This document shows positions 11,086 to 22,904 of a DNA stretch of 64,000 bases, piece after piece (the stretch's first letter is position 1; every line of letters starts with the position of its first letter). The position numbers and the translations under genes were made by a program. The stretch lies in the NCBI RefSeq assembly GCF_029892485.1, contig NZ_JARXVG010000002.1, positions 124,001 through 188,000 of the forward strand, read 5' to 3'. The notes under the pieces are model-generated. The model had not been told where the DNA came from, searched no databases, and saw only the letters and a program-made list of their open reading frames with translations. Origin of the DNA: Variovorax boronicumulans. Its GTDB lineage: Bacteria; Pseudomonadota; Gammaproteobacteria; Burkholderiales; Burkholderiaceae_C.

Positions 11086-12240
11086 TTGAACGATTATGTC
11101 ATTCGGGTTCTGGCGTCACCGTCGGACGTGAGCGCCAAAGCCTGGAACGCGCTGCTCGCGGCTCAGGCCGAGCCCTCGCCTTTCATGCGCCACGAATACC
11201 TCGCGGCGCTGCACGAAAGCGAAAGCGCATCGCCCGCGAGCGGATGGACGGCGCGGTTCGTCACGCTCTGGCGCGGCAAGCAGCTCGAAGCCGCCTGCCC
11301 GGTGTACATCAAGGACCATTCGTACGGCGAGTACGTCTTCGACTGGGCCTGGGCCAATGCCTACGAGCAGCACGGGCTCGCGTACTACCCCAAGGCCGTG
11401 GTCGCGGTGCCCTTCACGCCGGTGCCGGGCACGCGTCTCCTGGCGCGCGATGCGCAGAGCCGCACACTGCTGGTGCAGGCGCTGGTCGCCTGGTGCAAGC
11501 AGGAAGAACTTTCGTCTCTGCACCTGCTGTTCGGGGCCGACGAAGACATTGCCGCATGCACCGATGCCGGGCTCATGCTGCGCAACACGGTGCAGTTCCA
11601 CTGGACGAATGCCGCGTATTCGGATTTCGACACCTTCCTCGCCAGCCTCGCCCACGACAAACGCAAGAAGATCCGCCAGGAGCGCCGCAAGGTCGCCGAC
11701 GCCGGCGTGAGCTTTCGCTGGTCGCGCGGCAAGGACATCGCGAAGGCCGACTGGGACTTCTTCTACCGCTGCTACGAGCGCACCTACCGCGAGCACGGCA
11801 ACCCGCCCTACCTCACGCGCGACTTCTTCCAGCGCATGGCCGACACCTTGCCCGAGGCCTGGGTGCTGTTCGTCGCAGAGCGCGACGGCAAGCCCATGGC
11901 AGCCAGTCTGATCGCCCTCTCCACGCAGCCGGACGCACCGCTCGTCGCCTACGGCCGCTACTGGGGTGCGCTGGATCGCGTCGACTGCCTGCACTTCGAG
12001 GCCTGCTACTACCAGCCCCTGGCCTGGTGCATCGAGCACGGCGCCCAGCGCTTCGAAGGCGGCGCACAGGGCGAGCACAAGATGGCGCGCGCGCTGATGC
12101 CGGTCAAGACCACCAGCGCCCATTGGCTCGCGCACCCGGCGTTCTCGGATGCGGTCGAGCGTTTTCTGGAGCGCGAGGGCGCCGGCATCGAGAACTACAT
12201 GGACCACCTGGGCGAGCGCAGTCCCTTCAAGACGGCCTGA
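11086..12240 (+). CDS. GNAT-superfamily / peptidogalycan-biosynthesis-like protein (DUF482 type)
   Basis: A 384-aa protein with conserved stretches PFMRHEYLAALHESESA, YGEYVFDWAWANAYEQHG, SLAHDKRKKIRQERRKV, YGRYWGALDRVDCLHFEACYYQPL and FEGGAQGEHKMARAL. These belong to a GNAT-like family sometimes annotated as peptidogalycan biosynthesis protein. No substrate can be assigned. The start is TTG, with AAGGAAG 8 nt upstream; no in-frame ATG occurs before the conserved N-terminal region. It is divergent from nadE with only 18 nt between start codons, so the two promoters must overlap neighbouring coding sequence. Confidence 0.82.
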   Translation: MNDYVIRVLASPSDVSAKAWNALLAAQAEPSPFMRHEYLAALHESESASPASGWTARFVTLWRGKQLEAACPVYIKDHSYGEYVFDWAWANAYEQHGLAYYPKAVVAVPFTPVPGTRLLARDAQSRTLLVQALVAWCKQEELSSLHLLFGADEDIAACTDAGLMLRNTVQFHWTNAAYSDFDTFLASLAHDKRKKIRQERRKVADAGVSFRWSRGKDIAKADWDFFYRCYERTYREHGNPPYLTRDFFQRMADTLPEAWVLFVAERDGKPMAASLIALSTQPDAPLVAYGRYWGALDRVDCLHFEACYYQPLAWCIEHGAQRFEGGAQGEHKMARALMPVKTTSAHWLAHPAFSDAVERFLEREGAGIENYMDHLGERSPFKTA

Positions 12241-12322
12241 AACGCACCTCTCAAAGGCGCCTGCGTGCGCGATCGGCGCCGCTCGCCCTTCGAGCTCGAG
12301 GGCGCGAAGTGAATGATCTGGA

Positions 12323-12850
12323 TTACTTCTTGTAAGCGGCGATGCCGTCGACGACTTCCTTCTTGGCCGCGTCGATGCCTTCCCAGCCCAGCACCTTGAC
12401 CCACTTGCCTTCTTCCAGGTCCTTGTAGTGCTCGAAGAAGTGGCTGATGGCCTTCAGGCGCATGGGGTTCACGTCGTCGACCGACTTCCAGTGGCTGTAG
12501 ATCGGCAGCACCTTGTCGGTGGGCACGGCCAGCACCTTGCCGTCGACGCCTGCTTCGTCCTCCATCAGCAGGATGCCAAGGGGACGGCACGGCACCACCA
12601 CGCCCGGGAGCAGCGGGTACGGCGCGATCACCAACACGTCGACCGGGTCGCCGTCGCCCGAGAGGGTCTGGGGCACGTAGCCGTAGTTGGCGGGGTAGTA
12701 CATGGCCGTCGTCATGAAGCGGTCCACGAAGATCGCGCCCGATTCCTTGTCGACTTCGTACTTGATCGGGTCGGCGTTCATCGGGATTTCGATCACGACG
12801 TTGAAGGCATCGGGGACGTTCTTGCCGGGGGAGACTTTGTCGAAGGACAT
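12323..12850 (-). CDS. ppa: Inorganic pyrophosphatase, soluble family I
   Basis: A 175-aa enzyme hydrolysing PPi to phosphate. The metal-binding signature DGDPVDVLV is intact, together with [30 protein letters not shown] and [22 protein letters not shown]. It starts [10 protein letters not shown]. It is divergent from the membrane pyrophosphatase gene hppA, so two unrelated PPi-consuming enzymes sit side by side. Confidence 0.96.
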   Translation of the reverse strand: MSFDKVSPGKNVPDAFNVVIEIPMNADPIKYEVDKESGAIFVDRFMTTAMYYPANYGYVPQTLSGDGDPVDVLVIAPYPLLPGVVVPCRPLGILLMEDEAGVDGKVLAVPTDKVLPIYSHWKSVDDVNPMRLKAISHFFEHYKDLEEGKWVKVLGWEGIDAAKKEVVDGIAAYKK

Positions 12851-13104
12851 GACGTTTTTCGAGTAGTTGAAAAGTATTGGGAAGACCGGGACAAACCCTG
12901 AGTTTACTTTCCGTGTCACCGCACGGTCGCACACGCCCGCGTTTTTGCCTGTAAATTGCAACCGTTGGCCAATCGGCTCCGCACCTCGGTGCAGCGAGCT
13001 TCGAGGAAGCAACGCGACGGAAAACCTGGGTCCCGTACGCGTTGCGCGCAGGATCCATGCTGTCCGTCTCCACAAGTCACAACGAACGAATGGAGAAGCA
13101 AAGC

Positions 13105-15618
<2,514 letters not shown>

Positions 15619-15619
15619 G

Positions 15620-15988
15620 ATGCCCACGCCCGCACGGCTCGAAGCCTTCATCGCCGCTGTAGAAGGCGGCGCGCATGCGCAGGTCATCGAGGACTACTAC
15701 ACCGAAGACGCCACCATGCGCGAGAACCAGGCCGAGCCGCGGCGGGGGCGCAGCACGCTGGTCGCGCAGGAAAGCGCCGTGCTCGCCCGCACCGAATCGG
15801 TCACCTCCACCTGCGTGCGGCCCGTGCTGGTGAATGGCGACCATGTGGCGATTCACTGGATCTTCGAGTTCGCCTTCAAGGGCGGCAGCAAGATGCGCAT
15901 GGAAGAGATCGCCTGGCAGCGCTGGGAAGGCGAGCGCATCGCCGAAGAGCAGTTCTTCTACGACCCGGCACAGAAGAAGCCGGGCTGA
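15620..15988 (+). CDS. NTF2-like / SnoaL-like protein
   Basis: A 122-aa cone-fold protein of the nuclear transport factor 2 superfamily, judged from YYTEDATMRENQAEPRRGR, VAIHWIFEF and EEIAWQRWEGERIAEEQFFYDP. Members include small isomerases, cyclases and proteins with no known activity; no substrate can be named. The ATG is 1 nt beyond the hppA stop, so it is probably co-transcribed with the pyrophosphatase. Confidence 0.75.
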   Translation: MPTPARLEAFIAAVEGGAHAQVIEDYYTEDATMRENQAEPRRGRSTLVAQESAVLARTESVTSTCVRPVLVNGDHVAIHWIFEFAFKGGSKMRMEEIAWQRWEGERIAEEQFFYDPAQKKPG

Positions 15989-16022
15989 AGCATGCGCTGA
16001 GTTCCGCGCTACCGGCTACAGG

Positions 16023-16054
16023 AGTTATGCAACATTTTCGATGTAACATAAACT
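16023..16054. promoter_or_regulatory. Imperfect inverted repeat, candidate MerR operator
   Basis: Left arm AGTTATGCAACAT (16023-16035) and right arm ATGTAACATAAACT (16041-16054) flank a 5-nt spacer, ending 7 nt before the MerR start. It is markedly AT-rich against its surroundings. MerR regulators bind dyad sites between promoter elements, so this is the natural candidate for autoregulation and control of the exporter genes downstream. Confidence 0.5.
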
Positions 16055-16061
16055 CTGTCAC

Positions 16062-16790
16062 ATGAATGTTTCCGCCGTGCCCCCTCCTGCCGCTGTCCAG
16101 GACCTCTCCATCGAGGTGGTGGCCACGCGCACGGAAGTCACGGTGCGCAACATCCGCGCATACACCACCGCCGGGCTGTTGCCGCCTCCCCGTCTCAAGG
16201 GACGCCTCGGCCTCTACGGCGACGAGCATGTGCAGCGCCTGACGCTCATCCGCGCACTGCGCGACCAGGGCTTCGGCATCGAGGCGATCCGCCGCATCTT
16301 CGGGCGCGCACCGGCCTCGGCATGGCCCGAACTCCTGGCCGTGGCGCGCTCGGTCTCGGGCAGCCTCTTCGCCGAGGAAACGCCGGTGGTCGTGCCCGCC
16401 CAGGCGCTCGCGGCCAAGTGGAAAGGCCAGATGACGCCCGCCCTGCTCGCCCGTGCCACCAAGGCCGGCCTCATGCGCGAACTGCCCGACGGCCAGGTGC
16501 AGATGCTCAGCCCCGCGCTCGGGCAGATCGCCGAAGAACTCGCCGCGCTCGGGCTGCCGCTCGAAGCGGTCATCGGCATGCAGGAGACCATGGCCCGCAC
16601 GCTGCGCACGGTGGCGCGCCATTGGCTGCGCACGCTGGCCGACGGCCTGTTGTCGGGCGAGAGCGGCCATGCCGAACGCGCGGCGCAACTGCTCGAAAAG
16701 GCGCGGCCGCTGGCCACCGGTGCAGTGCAGGCCGCGTTTCCCGTGATCCTGCAGCAGGAACTCGACGCCCTGCTGCGCAAGACCACCTGA
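16062..16790 (+). CDS. MerR family transcriptional regulator
   Basis: A 242-aa regulator with an N-terminal winged helix at about residues 14-80: TRTEVTVRNIRAYTTAGLLPPPRLKGRLGLYGDEHVQRL, then IRALRDQGFGIEAIRRIF. The C-terminal effector region (about 100-242) is long and helical with no clear metal-binding Cys cluster, suggesting an organic or drug ligand. It precedes a TolC/HlyD/permease operon by 4 nt and is probably its regulator. Confidence 0.88.
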   Translation: MNVSAVPPPAAVQDLSIEVVATRTEVTVRNIRAYTTAGLLPPPRLKGRLGLYGDEHVQRLTLIRALRDQGFGIEAIRRIFGRAPASAWPELLAVARSVSGSLFAEETPVVVPAQALAAKWKGQMTPALLARATKAGLMRELPDGQVQMLSPALGQIAEELAALGLPLEAVIGMQETMARTLRTVARHWLRTLADGLLSGESGHAERAAQLLEKARPLATGAVQAAFPVILQQELDALLRKTT

Positions 16791-16794
16791 ACCG

Positions 16795-18216
16795 ATGAAA
16801 AGCTCCCGCCCCCTTCTGCACGCCTTGTTGCTGTCGCTGCCCGCCGTGGCTGCGCCCCACGCGTTCGCGCAAGCCCGCACGGACGCCCTGCCCCTGAGCT
16901 TCGAAGCAGCGCGCACCCGCATGCTCGAGCGCTCCGACAAGCTGGCCGCCGCGCGCTCGGCCGTCGAATCGAAGGAGCTGCAAAGCGAAGGCCTGAAGCG
17001 CCTGGGCGGCCCGGTCGTCAGCGTCTCGGGGCTGGCCTATGCGTACAACGCCAACCTGAACCTGGACCTCGATCCGCTCAACCAGAAGCTCGGGCAGATC
17101 GGCCAGTCGCTGCCGCCGTCGATCCAGAGCTTCATCTCGCGCGTGCCGATTCCGCAACTGCCCAACAGCTACACGCTCAACCGGCACGACACGGGCACCA
17201 ACACCTCGATCTCGGCGGTCTGGCCGATCTACCTGGGCGGCGCGACCGATGCGGTGCGCGGCTTCGTCTCCGCGCAGGCGCGCGAGGCGCAGGCCGATGC
17301 CGAGCAGGCCGGCCACGAGGTCGACACGCTGCTGGTGCAGCGCTACTTCGGCGCCCAGCTCGCGCAGCGCGCGGCCACACTGCGCGCGCAGGCCGAGCGC
17401 ACCATCGCCCAACATGACGTGGCGGCGCAGAAGATGCTCGCAGCCGGCGTGATCTCGCGCGTCGAGCGGCTGCAGGCGAGCGCCGCCTACGAAGAGGCCC
17501 GACGCAATGCGCGCAAGGCCGAGGACGACGCAGCCCTCGCCGCGGTCGCCCTCGCCCGCACGGTGCGCGCCGACGGCACCGTGACGCCGCAGACGCCGCT
17601 CTTCCTGATCAGCACGCCGATCGAGCCGCTCAACTACTTCATCGATTCGGCGCTCACGCGGCATCCGGGCCTCGGCAAGGTCGCGGCCAAGAAGTCGCAG
17701 GCCGAGCAGTTGCACGAAGGCGAAGAGGCGCTGCGCCGCCCGCAGGTCATCGCCTTCGGCACGCGGCAACTCAAGAGCGGCAACGCCGACTGGGTGGCCG
17801 GCCTGGGCGTGCGCTGGACGCTGTACGACTCGGTGGACCGCGATGCGCTCTCGGCCTCTTCGCTGAAACAGGTCGAGCAGGCCGAGCACTCCGATGCACA
17901 GGCGCGCAGCGACATCTCGCTTCTGGTCGAGCGCAACTGGCGCGCGCTGGAAAACGCCCGCCGTCAGTACCTCGACATGAAGGCCTCGGTCGAGCTCGCG
18001 GAAGAAGTGGTGAAGCTGCGCGTGGCGGGCCTGCGCGAAGGCACCAGCACCACGCTGGACCTGATCGATGCCGAGACCAACCGCGCCAAGGTGCTGACCG
18101 AGCGCGCTCAGGCCGCCAACGAATACGTGCAAGCGCTCGCGCAGCTGCTCGAGAGCGCGGGCCTGTCCGAGAAGTTTTCCGACTACATCGCACGTGCCGA
18201 CGTGAAGGTGAATTGA
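16795..18216 (+). CDS. TolC family outer membrane efflux protein
   Basis: A 473-aa outer membrane channel component. The signal peptide ends near AFAQA (residue 26). The two repeated long helical regions typical of outer membrane efflux proteins are visible, with Ala-rich coiled-coil stretches (about 170-270 and 370-470) and the terminal LRVAGLREGTSTTLDLIDAETN motif. Its stop shares one base with the HlyD start (TGATG). Confidence 0.9.
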   Translation: MKSSRPLLHALLLSLPAVAAPHAFAQARTDALPLSFEAARTRMLERSDKLAAARSAVESKELQSEGLKRLGGPVVSVSGLAYAYNANLNLDLDPLNQKLGQIGQSLPPSIQSFISRVPIPQLPNSYTLNRHDTGTNTSISAVWPIYLGGATDAVRGFVSAQAREAQADAEQAGHEVDTLLVQRYFGAQLAQRAATLRAQAERTIAQHDVAAQKMLAAGVISRVERLQASAAYEEARRNARKAEDDAALAAVALARTVRADGTVTPQTPLFLISTPIEPLNYFIDSALTRHPGLGKVAAKKSQAEQLHEGEEALRRPQVIAFGTRQLKSGNADWVAGLGVRWTLYDSVDRDALSASSLKQVEQAEHSDAQARSDISLLVERNWRALENARRQYLDMKASVELAEEVVKLRVAGLREGTSTTLDLIDAETNRAKVLTERAQAANEYVQALAQLLESAGLSEKFSDYIARADVKVN

Positions 18217-19220
18217 TGATGAGTGCCAAGACCCGAAAACTGATCGCCATCGCGGCGGCGCTGCTTGTGCTGGCGCTGCTCGTCTGGGGCTTCTGGCGCG
18301 CCTCGCAGCCTGCCCCCGAGGTATTCCAGGGCCAGATGGAAGCGCGCGAGACCGACGTGGCCGGCAAGGTCACCGCGCGCATCGCCGAAGTGGCGGTGAA
18401 GGAAGGCGACCGCATCCAGGCAGGCGCCCTCCTGGTTCGCATGGACAGCCCCGAAGTGCGCGCCAAGCTCGCGCAGGCCACCGCCGCCGAGCAGGCCGCG
18501 CAGGCCGTTGCCGACAAGGCGCAGAACGGCGCCCGCCCGCAGGAAGTGGAGATGGCGCGCATGCAATGGCAGCGCGCCGAAACCGCGGCGCAGCTCGCGC
18601 AGACATCGTTCCGCCGCGTCGATGGCCTCGCGCGCGAAGGCCTGGTCGCCGACCAGAAGCGCGATGAAGCCGAAGCCAACTGGAAAGCTTCGCGCGATGC
18701 GGCCATCGCGGCCAAGGCGCAGTACGACATGGCGCGCATCGGTGCCCGCCCCGAGGACCAGGCCGCTGCCAGCGCGCAGGCGCGCCAGGTCGCCGGTGTT
18801 GTGGCCGAAGCGGAAGCGGCCAAGGCCGAGACCGAGCTGCGCAGCCCCGTGGGCGGCGAAGTGGCCAAGGTGCTCGCCAAGGTCGGCGAGCTGTCGCCGC
18901 AGGGCGTGGCGGTGGTCACCGTGGTCGACCTGAACGACCAGTGGGTGGTGCTGAACGTGCGCGAAGACCGGCTGGCCCGCTTTGCGGTCGGCAGCGAATT
19001 CGATGCCCGACTGCCCGCGTTGGCGAATGACAAGGACAAGTCGGACGCACATCGCGTGGCCCGCTTCAAGGTCTACTACAGCGCCGCCCTGCCCGACTTC
19101 GCGACATGGCGCGCCACGCGCGGCGGCAACGGCTTCGACGTGCGCACCTTCGAGGTTCGCGCCCGGCCATTGAAACCCATCGAAGGCGCGCGGCCCGGCA
19201 TGAGCGTGCTGGTCGACTGA
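18216..19220 (+). CDS. HlyD family membrane fusion protein
   Basis: A 334-aa periplasmic adaptor with one N-terminal transmembrane helix (about residues 9-27), a biotinyl-lipoyl-like half (GQMEARETDVAGKVTARI), an Ala-rich coiled-coil hairpin (about 90-200) and a beta-barrel region closing the lipoyl domain (ELRSPVGGEVAKVLAKVGE). The start at 18216 lies 7 nt after AAGG and overlaps the TolC stop. It links the inner membrane permeases to TolC. Confidence 0.9.
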   Translation: MMSAKTRKLIAIAAALLVLALLVWGFWRASQPAPEVFQGQMEARETDVAGKVTARIAEVAVKEGDRIQAGALLVRMDSPEVRAKLAQATAAEQAAQAVADKAQNGARPQEVEMARMQWQRAETAAQLAQTSFRRVDGLAREGLVADQKRDEAEANWKASRDAAIAAKAQYDMARIGARPEDQAAASAQARQVAGVVAEAEAAKAETELRSPVGGEVAKVLAKVGELSPQGVAVVTVVDLNDQWVVLNVREDRLARFAVGSEFDARLPALANDKDKSDAHRVARFKVYYSAALPDFATWRATRGGNGFDVRTFEVRARPLKPIEGARPGMSVLVD

Positions 19221-19230
19221 AGACCCGGCG

Positions 19231-20415
19231 ATGAGCCTGCGAGGCTTTTCCACGGCGAGCGCCCGGCGCGAATTCGCCTTGCTGCGCACCCGCCCCTGGG
19301 ACCTTGCGATGGTCTCGTGGGTGCCGCTGCTCGCGGTGTTCCTGATCTGGTGGATCTTCTCGGCCGGCCTGCCCCAGCGCCTGCCGATCGGCGTGCTCGA
19401 CCAGGACCATTCCGCCCTGTCGCGGCAGGTGGTGCGCTTTCTCGATGCCACGCCGGGCCTGCGCGTCGTGCAGTACTACGCCGACGAAGGGGCGATGGCG
19501 CGCGCGCTCACCAGCGGCGCGGTCGATGCGGCGGTGCAGCTGCCGCGCGATCTCAACCGCGACGTGAAGCGGGGGCGCGTCGGCCAGGTCGTGTTACTGC
19601 ACAACGCGCAGCTGGGCACGCATTCGAGCCTGATCCAGCGCGACGTGCGCACGGCCGTCGCCACCGTCTCGGGCGGCGTCGAGCTCGCGGTGCGCAACAA
19701 GCGCGGCGAATCGATGACAGCCGCGCGCGTGAGCATGGAGCCGATCAAGGCGAGCATGGTGGCGCTGTTCAACACTTCGACGGACTACGAGCAATTCCTC
19801 GGTGCCGCGCTCATCCCGGCGCTGCTGCACATCCTGGCGATGACAGCGGGCGCATGGGCCGTGGGGCGAGAGCTTCGCGACCGCACCATCGGCGAATGGC
19901 TCGGCACCGCGCCGCGCTGGCATGAGGCGCTGGCCGCGCTGGCGGGCAAGCTCGCGCTGCCGTTCGCGAGCCTGTCGGCGGTCGGCATCGCGGCAATGCT
20001 GTGGATCACGGCGGGCCGCGGCTGGCACCCGGTCGGCTCGGTGGGCTGGACATTGTTCGCGCTGGCGGTGTTCATGGCGCTCTCCATCGCGCTGGGCGCA
20101 TTCGTCTCGGCGCTCACGCGGTCGCTGCGCACCGCGCTGTCGGCCACGGGCTTCATCACCGCACCCGCCTTCGCATTCGGCGGCGTGGGCTTTCCGCTGG
20201 TGGCGATGCCGTTCTTCGCGCAGGCCTGGGCGAATCTTCTTCCCTACACGCACTACATCCGCGTGCAGATGGAGCAGTTGCAGATGGGCGCGCCGCTGGC
20301 CTATTCGGTAGCCACGCCGTTGTGGATGGTGCTGGGCACGGCCGTGCTGCTGGCCGCGTCGGCCGCTGCGCTGGTGCGCGCCGCGGCCGCACCCGACACC
20401 TGGGGAGGCCGCTGA
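19231..20415 (+). CDS. ABC-2 type transporter permease (YhhJ-like), first copy
   Basis: A 394-aa permease with one N-terminal transmembrane segment (about residues 26-47), a large periplasmic domain containing the ABC-2 motif IGVLDQDHSALSRQVVRFLDATPGLRV, and five or six C-terminal transmembrane segments from about residue 190. It overlaps the second permease by one base (TGATG). No ATP-binding subunit is encoded in the operon. Confidence 0.88.
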   Translation: MSLRGFSTASARREFALLRTRPWDLAMVSWVPLLAVFLIWWIFSAGLPQRLPIGVLDQDHSALSRQVVRFLDATPGLRVVQYYADEGAMARALTSGAVDAAVQLPRDLNRDVKRGRVGQVVLLHNAQLGTHSSLIQRDVRTAVATVSGGVELAVRNKRGESMTAARVSMEPIKASMVALFNTSTDYEQFLGAALIPALLHILAMTAGAWAVGRELRDRTIGEWLGTAPRWHEALAALAGKLALPFASLSAVGIAAMLWITAGRGWHPVGSVGWTLFALAVFMALSIALGAFVSALTRSLRTALSATGFITAPAFAFGGVGFPLVAMPFFAQAWANLLPYTHYIRVQMEQLQMGAPLAYSVATPLWMVLGTAVLLAASAAALVRAAAAPDTWGGR

Positions 20416-21575
20416 TGGACCTCGATCCAACGCGCACCCTCTTTCGCGCCGCCTGGCGCGACACCGCGCTGGCCGTGCTGCGCGACAAGGGTGTGCTGCT
20501 CATCATGCTGCTCGCGCCCATCATCTACGGCTTCTTCTACCCTTGGCCCTATGGCACGCAAGCGGTGACGCGGGTGCCGGTGGCGGTGGTCGACGAAGAC
20601 CACAGCGGGCTGTCGCGGCAGATCGCGCGCTTTGCGATGGCCAATCCGCGGCTGGACGTGCGCATGGTCACCGCCGACGCGCAGGAAGCTCGCGATGCGC
20701 TCTGGCGCGGCGAGATCGAGGGCTACGCGCTGCTGCCGCACGACCTCAGGCGCAACGTGATCCGCGGGCTCCCGGCGGTGGTCACGATCGAGGGGAACGG
20801 CGCTTACGCGCTCCTGAACAAGGCGGTGCTGTACGGCTTCTCGGAGGCGGTGGGCACGGTGTCGGCGGGGGTCGAGATCCGCAAGCTGCAGGCCGGCGGG
20901 CAGAGCGCGGTGCAGGCGGCGCGAAGCCGCAGTCCGCTCAACACCCAGCTCGTGGCGCTGTTCAATCCGACCGAGGGCTACGGCAGCTATGTGGTGCCGG
21001 CAGTGGCGCTGCTGATCCTGCAGCAGACGCTTCTGATGGGCGCGGCGATGCTGGCCGGCACCTGGGCCGAGGCCGGGCACCTGCGCGCGGGCATGGGAGC
21101 ATGGCTCGGGCGGCTCGGCGCGCTCTCGACCTTCGGCTTCCTGAGCGGCCTCTTCTACTTCGGCTGGGTGTTCTTCCTGCAGGACTATCCGCGGGGCGGC
21201 AACCCCTTCGGTGCGCTGGTGCTGCTGCTTTTCTACGTGCCTGCGATCTGCACGGTCGGCCTGCTGCTCGGGTGCTGGTTCCGCGACCGCGAACGGGCGC
21301 TGCAGGTGCTGCTGTTCACCGCCCTGCCGATGGCGTTTCTCTCGGGCTTCTCGTGGCCTGTCGAGGCGCTGCCCGGGCCGCTGCAGGCCCTGCGCTGGGT
21401 GTTCCCGAGCACGGCAGGCATCCAGGCATCGCTGCGGCTCAACCAGATGGGGGCACCGCTGCACGACGTGCTGCCGTATCTGGGCGTGCTGCTGTCGCTG
21501 GTGATCGCAGGGCTGCTGGCCCTGTGGCTCGCGGCGATGCCACGCAAGGGCGACGAAGGCTTCCAGCGCGAGTGA
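20415..21575 (+). CDS. ABC-2 type transporter permease (YhhJ-like), second copy
   Basis: A 386-aa permease, paralogous to the preceding gene in layout: an N-terminal helix, the periplasmic motif VAVVDEDHSGLSRQIARFAMANPRLDV, and multiple C-terminal helices including LSGFSWPVEALPGPLQALRWVFPS. The two probably form a heterodimer. It ends the operon. Confidence 0.88.
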   Translation: MDLDPTRTLFRAAWRDTALAVLRDKGVLLIMLLAPIIYGFFYPWPYGTQAVTRVPVAVVDEDHSGLSRQIARFAMANPRLDVRMVTADAQEARDALWRGEIEGYALLPHDLRRNVIRGLPAVVTIEGNGAYALLNKAVLYGFSEAVGTVSAGVEIRKLQAGGQSAVQAARSRSPLNTQLVALFNPTEGYGSYVVPAVALLILQQTLLMGAAMLAGTWAEAGHLRAGMGAWLGRLGALSTFGFLSGLFYFGWVFFLQDYPRGGNPFGALVLLLFYVPAICTVGLLLGCWFRDRERALQVLLFTALPMAFLSGFSWPVEALPGPLQALRWVFPSTAGIQASLRLNQMGAPLHDVLPYLGVLLSLVIAGLLALWLAAMPRKGDEGFQRE

Positions 21576-21700
21576 AACGTCACGGGTCTTCGTCGAAACG
21601 GCGAAACACCCGGCGATCTCGACGATCTGGTCTCTGGCACCTGCCAGCCGCCGCTTTTACAGTTTCTTTACAGGGTCGGTTGCCCTTCTGGAGAAACGAA

Positions 21701-22834
21701 ATGTCGAAGCTGCATGTGAAGAGTGTTCTGGTTCTGGGCGGGGGCAAGGTCGGCAGCACGGTGGCCGACATGATTGCCCAGTACCACCGCATTCCGGTGA
21801 CGCTGGCCGACCAGCGCACGGCCAGGCCTTCCAGCGATCCACTGGTCCGGCAGATCACGCTGGACGTGGAAGACGACGCTGCGCTCGCCAGCGAGTTGGC
21901 CTTGCACACCGTGGTCATCAACGCGCTGCCGTTCTTCCTTGCGGCGCGCGTGGCCACGCAGGCCGCACGGTTGGGTGTGCATTACTTCGACCTCACGGAA
22001 GACGTGGCGGCGACGAACGCCATCCGGCAGCTTTCCAGGGAGGCCACGTCGCTGCTGATGCCGCAGAGCGGCCTGGCACCCGGCGTGATCGGGATGCTCG
22101 GCGGCCACCTGGCGGGGCACTTCGACGCGCTGTACGACCTGCGCCTTCGGGTCGGCGCGCTGACGCGCAACGCCACGAACAGTCTGCGCTACAACTTCAC
22201 CTGGAGCATCGATGGCGTCATCAACGAGTACTGCAATCCCTGCGATGCGATCGTGAATGGCCAGGTCGTGTCGGTGCAGGCACTCGAAGGCCACGAGACC
22301 TTCACGCTCGATGCCGAAGCCTTCGAGGCCTTCAACACCTCGGGCGGCCTCGGCACGCTGTGCGAGACGCTCCATGGCAAGGTGCGCAACCTCGACTACA
22401 AGACCATCCGCTATCCGGGCCACCGCGATGCGATGAACTTCCTGCTGCACGACCTGCGCCTGATCGAGCGCCGCGACCTGCTGCGCCAGGTGCTCGAGCA
22501 TGCCGTGCCGCACAGCCGCGAAGACGTCGTGATCCTGTTCGCTTCGGCCTCGGGCCTGCGCGGCGGCCGCTTCGAGCAGGAGACGCGCGTGAGCCGCGTG
22601 TTCGGCGCCCCCTTGCGCGGCAAGGAGCGCACCGCGATCGAACTCACCACCGCCGCCGGCGTGGTCGGCGTGTTCGAACTGCTGCTGCAGGGCAAGCTGC
22701 CCTCGCGCGGCTTTGTCGGGCAAGAGCAGGCGCCGCTGGAGGAATTTCTGGCAACGCGCGTGGGCCATTACTACAACGGGCTCGGCGTGGCCGCAGCTGC
22801 CAGCCCCTCTGGCCAGGAACTCGCCGAAGCCTGA
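21701..22834 (+). CDS. Saccharopine dehydrogenase family protein
   Basis: A 377-aa NAD(P)-dependent oxidoreductase. The N-terminal Rossmann motif is VLVLGGGKVGSTVADMI. Family motifs follow: HTVVINALPFFLAARVATQAARLGVHYFDLTED, then SGLAPGVIGMLGGHL, and a C-terminal substrate domain with YPGHRDAMNFL. Members oxidise or make C-N linked amino-acid conjugates such as saccharopine or carboxynorspermidine. GGAG lies 7 nt before the ATG. It opens a run of amino-acid genes to 28039, suggesting a conjugate-type substrate. Confidence 0.88.
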   Translation: MSKLHVKSVLVLGGGKVGSTVADMIAQYHRIPVTLADQRTARPSSDPLVRQITLDVEDDAALASELALHTVVINALPFFLAARVATQAARLGVHYFDLTEDVAATNAIRQLSREATSLLMPQSGLAPGVIGMLGGHLAGHFDALYDLRLRVGALTRNATNSLRYNFTWSIDGVINEYCNPCDAIVNGQVVSVQALEGHETFTLDAEAFEAFNTSGGLGTLCETLHGKVRNLDYKTIRYPGHRDAMNFLLHDLRLIERRDLLRQVLEHAVPHSREDVVILFASASGLRGGRFEQETRVSRVFGAPLRGKERTAIELTTAAGVVGVFELLLQGKLPSRGFVGQEQAPLEEFLATRVGHYYNGLGVAAAASPSGQELAEA

Positions 22835-22904
22835 ACGCTTCGTGCAGCTCTCGCGAAGCACACCAGGCCCGCCGTTCACAATCGACTTTTCGGTGAAGGA
22901 ACTG

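Noticed and set aside
12260..12312. Palindromic CCCTTCGAGCTCGAGGG between the GNAT-like gene and ppa as a terminator
   Set aside because: No T run on either side. Stem exists but termination is not supported.
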